This document shows positions 52,122 through 54,487 of a stretch of DNA of 54,487 nt, piece by piece (the stretch's first letter is position 1; every line of letters starts with the position of its first letter). Source of the DNA: an uncultured Porphyromonadaceae bacterium (GTDB taxonomy: Bacteria > Bacteroidota > Bacteroidia > Bacteroidales > Muribaculaceae). The stretch lies in contig CALAVE010000002.1 of NCBI GenBank assembly GCA_937892215.1, forward strand, positions 1 through 54,487. Reading direction: 5' to 3'. A program made the position numbers and the translations under genes. The notes under the pieces were generated by a model. It ran no database searches. It saw only the letters and a program-made list of their open reading frames with translations, and was not told where the DNA came from.

Positions 52122-54041
52122 TTACCCGTTTAAGATTTGGTTAATTTTATCCCGAATAGCCCCTGCGCTGATACCACAGAGCTGTTTCAGCTGCTCCACG
52201 GTGCCCTGATGCACGAAGCGGTCGGGGATTCCGAGCGAAGTTACTTTCACGGAGGCTCCGTGGGCCGTAATCCACTCCGACACGGCACTGCCAAGACCGC
52301 CACATACCGTGCCGTCTTCCACAGTGATTACGTGGCGGAAACGCGCCGCTACCTCGGCAAGGATTTCCTCGTCGATGGGCTTAAGAAACACCATGTCGTA
52401 GTGCGCGACCGAGATACCGTTCTGAGCCAGAGCCGCGATAGCCTTCTTCACGTCGTTGCCGATAGTGCCGATACTGAGCACTGCCACCGGCGCAGTTCCG
52501 TCAGACACTCTATAGCCACGCCCCACCTCAACCGGCCGCATGGGCGAGTGCCAGTCGGTGAGTTCACCACGGCCACGCGGATAGCGGATTGCGAACGGTC
52601 CCATATCGGGCAGTTGCGAAGTGAACATGAGGTTGCGCAGCCAGTGCTCGTTGATGGGAGCGGCGATGGTGATACCGGGTATAGCCCTGAGATAGGCCAT
52701 ATCGAATGCACCATGGTGAGTGACACCGTCCTCGCCTACCAGGCCGCCACGGTCGATGCAGAAAGTGACCGGCAGGTGCTGGATGGCCACGTCGTGGATG
52801 ATTTCGTCGTAGCCACGCTGCAGGAAAGAGCTGTAGATGCAACAGAACGGATGCAGTCCGTCCTTGGCGAGTCCTCCGGCGAAAGTGACGGCATGGCCTT
52901 CTGAAATACCGACATCGAAGGTGCGTGCCGGGAAAGCCTCCTGCATCATGGACACCGACGTGCCACTGGGCATTGCGGCGGTGATGGCCACGATAGCCGG
53001 GTTGTCGGTAGCCAGTTCCACGAGCGTATGCCCGAAAACGTCCTGATACTTAAGCGGCTTGCCATCACTGTTGCCGGTGATGCGTTCGCCGGTTTCCTCA
53101 TCGAATTTGCCGGGCGCGTGCCATGTGGATGGGTCTTTCTCGGCCGGTTCATACCCCTTGCCCTTGCGAGTGTGCAGGTGCACCATCTTAGGTCCGGTCA
53201 TGTCTTTCACATCGCGGAAAATCTTCACCAGCTTCACCACATCGTGTCCGTCGAACGGTCCGAAGTAACGGATGTTTAGGCCCTCGAAAATGTTCTGCTG
53301 GCCTGTGAGGAGCGACTTCATGGCGTTATTGAAGCGCAGTACCAGCCCCTTCCCCTTGTCACCGATAACCTTGTGACGACGGAGGAATCGGTAGGTCTTA
53401 TATCGCATGTCGTTATAACTCTTGGATGTGGTCATCTCGGTGAGATACTCTCCGAGCGCGCCCACGTTGGCATCGATAGACATATCGTTGTCGTTAAGAA
53501 TAATCATGAGGTTATTCTTGTGAATCGAGGCATTGTTCAGTCCTTCAAAAGCCAGACCTCCGCTGATGGATGCGTCGCCAATGACAGCCACCACCTTGCG
53601 GGAAGTGTTTCCGGTGAGTTCCGCGGCGATTGACATTCCCAGCGCAGCCGAAATGGAATTGGATGCGTGTCCTGCCATGAACGTGTCGTATTCACTCTCC
53701 GACGGATTGGGGAATCCGCTGAGTCCGTCCATCATGCGGTTACGCTCGAAGCGGTCGCGGCGCCCCGTAAGAATCTTATGCGCATAGGCCTGATGCCCCA
53801 CGTCCCAGACGATTCGGTCGTCGGGCGTGTTGAGCACATAGTGCAGAGCCACCACAATTTCCACGGCTCCCATGCTGGATGCGAAGTGTCCAGGATTGCT
53901 TGCCAGCGAGTGAATCATAAAAGTTCTCAACTCGCCACAGAGTTGTGGTAGCCGGTCCACAGGTAATTTCTTGAGGTCGGCCGGGGAGTTGATAGTCGCC
54001 AGCAACGGGCAGTTCTGCTGTATGAAGTTTTCGTTATTCAT
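52122..54041 (-). CDS. dxs: 1-deoxy-D-xylulose-5-phosphate synthase
   Basis: Thiamine-diphosphate enzyme that condenses pyruvate with glyceraldehyde 3-phosphate, first step of the MEP route to isoprenoids. The 639 residues have normal length, with DVGHQAYAHKILTGRRD, the TPP motif GDASISGGLAFEGLNNA (metal Asp and Asn), and the transketolase pyrimidine domain (FDVGISEGHAVTFAGGLA, with the catalytic Glu). HHGAFDMAYLRAIPG and the C-terminal VEDGTVCGGLGSAVSEW complete the family picture. Its ATG overlaps the stop of a small membrane protein gene (ATGA, 54038-54041), and trkA follows after 2 nt. Confidence 0.97.
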   Translation of the reverse strand: MNNENFIQQNCPLLATINSPADLKKLPVDRLPQLCGELRTFMIHSLASNPGHFASSMGAVEIVVALHYVLNTPDDRIVWDVGHQAYAHKILTGRRDRFERNRMMDGLSGFPNPSESEYDTFMAGHASNSISAALGMSIAAELTGNTSRKVVAVIGDASISGGLAFEGLNNASIHKNNLMIILNDNDMSIDANVGALGEYLTEMTTSKSYNDMRYKTYRFLRRHKVIGDKGKGLVLRFNNAMKSLLTGQQNIFEGLNIRYFGPFDGHDVVKLVKIFRDVKDMTGPKMVHLHTRKGKGYEPAEKDPSTWHAPGKFDEETGERITGNSDGKPLKYQDVFGHTLVELATDNPAIVAITAAMPSGTSVSMMQEAFPARTFDVGISEGHAVTFAGGLAKDGLHPFCCIYSSFLQRGYDEIIHDVAIQHLPVTFCIDRGGLVGEDGVTHHGAFDMAYLRAIPGITIAAPINEHWLRNLMFTSQLPDMGPFAIRYPRGRGELTDWHSPMRPVEVGRGYRVSDGTAPVAVLSIGTIGNDVKKAIAALAQNGISVAHYDMVFLKPIDEEILAEVAARFRHVITVEDGTVCGGLGSAVSEWITAHGASVKVTSLGIPDRFVHQGTVEQLKQLCGISAGAIRDKINQILNG

Positions 54042-54217
54042 TTCTTTTTGTTCTTAACATACTTCTTATAGAGCGGGACAAAGACAATGATACCTGACGC
54101 AACGATGGTGAACACCGTCATGAAGGTGACTTGCGGCGTGCGCGATAGCAACATGAAGCAGAGTGCCAGCCAGAGGCAGAGCACGCATGCGAATCGTATG
54201 GCATCGGTAGCATTCAT
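54038..54217 (-). CDS. 59-residue two-helix membrane protein coupled to dxs
   Basis: Short gene under the 60-codon limit of many ORF listings. It reads from ATG 54217 to TGA 54038-54040, the stop overlapping the dxs ATG. The product has an N-terminal MNATDAIRF, a hydrophobic helix (about 8-24, rich in Cys and Leu), a polar turn SRTPQVTF, a second helix (about 33-49, TVFTIVASGIIVFVPLY) and a basic tail YKKYVKNKKK, which puts both ends inside the cell by the positive-inside rule. A good promoter lies 16 nt upstream. The overlap and promoter argue that it is translated. Family and function unknown to me. Confidence 0.8.
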   Translation of the reverse strand: MNATDAIRFACVLCLWLALCFMLLSRTPQVTFMTVFTIVASGIIVFVPLYKKYVKNKKK

Positions 54218-54232
54218 TTGTCTTGCAAATTA

Positions 54233-54263
54233 CAAAGATAGTAATTTTTCGCAAAATTCACAA
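54233..54263 (-). promoter_or_regulatory. Predicted promoter of the small membrane protein-dxs-trkA-trkH operon
   Basis: On the minus strand TTG (54263-54261), exactly 20 nt, TATCTTTG (54240-54233). It is one of the best-matching promoters in the window. Confidence 0.72.
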
Positions 54264-54434
54264 CTTGAATTAGTAAACTTTCACGGCTTTTATGCGCGCC
54301 ATCAGTGTAAAGCCCTGAATGATTGCCAGTAACGAGGAGAACTCAACTGCGAATTATTCCAATTACTCCAATGAAAAGAATTTGTGAGGATTTTGCGAAT
54401 TACGCATATTTTCTAACGGCATATAGAGAAACGA

Positions 54435-54460
54435 GGGTGTGTCATAATTCTGGCGCACCC
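54435..54460. repeat. Dispersed hairpin family copy 2
   Basis: GGGTGTGTC (54435-54443) pairs with GGCGCACCC (54452-54460) over 9 bp including two T-G pairs, loop ATAATTCT, then TTTT on the plus strand. GAGGGTGTGxCATAATT is shared with the copy at 944-977. Nothing coding is seen from 54264 to the end. Confidence 0.7.
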
Positions 54461-54487
54461 TTTTGTTGTAACATGTTGTAAAACATA

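Overview
The window is a 54.5-kb piece of a Bacteroidota chromosome, most likely order Bacteroidales. Supporting signs are a full-length SprA/Sov translocon of the type IX secretion system (T9SS), a serine protease ending in a T9SS type A sorting domain, a class III fructose-1,6-bisphosphatase, a BspA-type leucine-rich-repeat lipoprotein, and promoters of the Bacteroidetes sigma-ABfr type (TTG, about 20 nt, TAnnTTTG). Family-level placement, for example Muribaculaceae, cannot be settled by eye. No rRNA, tRNA, CRISPR array, transposase or phage gene was found.

Layout. (1) 1-8.7 kb is accessory: the end of a DbpA-like RNA helicase; an AT-richer PaeR7I/XhoI-type restriction-modification pair on the minus strand; adenine deaminase; and a BspA-like LRR lipoprotein. 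The long intergenic spaces hold several non-coding repeat families: a 9-bp-period array with a conserved leader, an 82-83-bp tandem unit, mini-hairpins, and a 182-bp palindrome. (2) 8.7-15.4 kb: a lone B3/B4 tRNA-editing-like protein diverges from a plus-strand run of mtnN, luxS, an AraC regulator and fbp, followed by a GH13 lipoprotein and a TSCPD protein. (3) 15.5-28 kb: carbohydrate-active and envelope genes (AlbA_2 protein with no canonical start codon, SGNH hydrolase, acetylxylan-esterase-like protein, small lipoprotein, glycine-zipper OmpA lipoprotein, C1 aminopeptidase, polyprenyl glycosylphosphotransferase, DUF349 protein, and a hypothetical-PPIase-M16 operon). (4) 28-41.5 kb: one co-directional minus-strand block, in transcription order a T9SS-exported S8 protease, ruvA, sprA, a predicted GT-C glycosyltransferase, a DPPR-synthase-like UbiA protein and a HAD phosphatase. 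The last three overlap by ATGA and follow sprA after 3 nt. (5) 41.6-54.2 kb: minus-strand operons for a small membrane protein, a PstS-like lipoprotein and a TPR protein; ftsK-lolA-trxB; and a 59-residue membrane protein followed by dxs-trkA-trkH.

The most interesting points are: the polyprenyl-phosphopentose/GT-C module coupled to the T9SS translocon gene; the two palindromic intergenic elements whose core hairpins differ by a compensatory base-pair change; the family of 9-bp-period intergenic arrays; the AlbA_2 gene that seems to have lost its ATG; and an unlisted small membrane gene overlapping dxs. All assignments come from reading the sequence and recalling family motifs; no database search was run.
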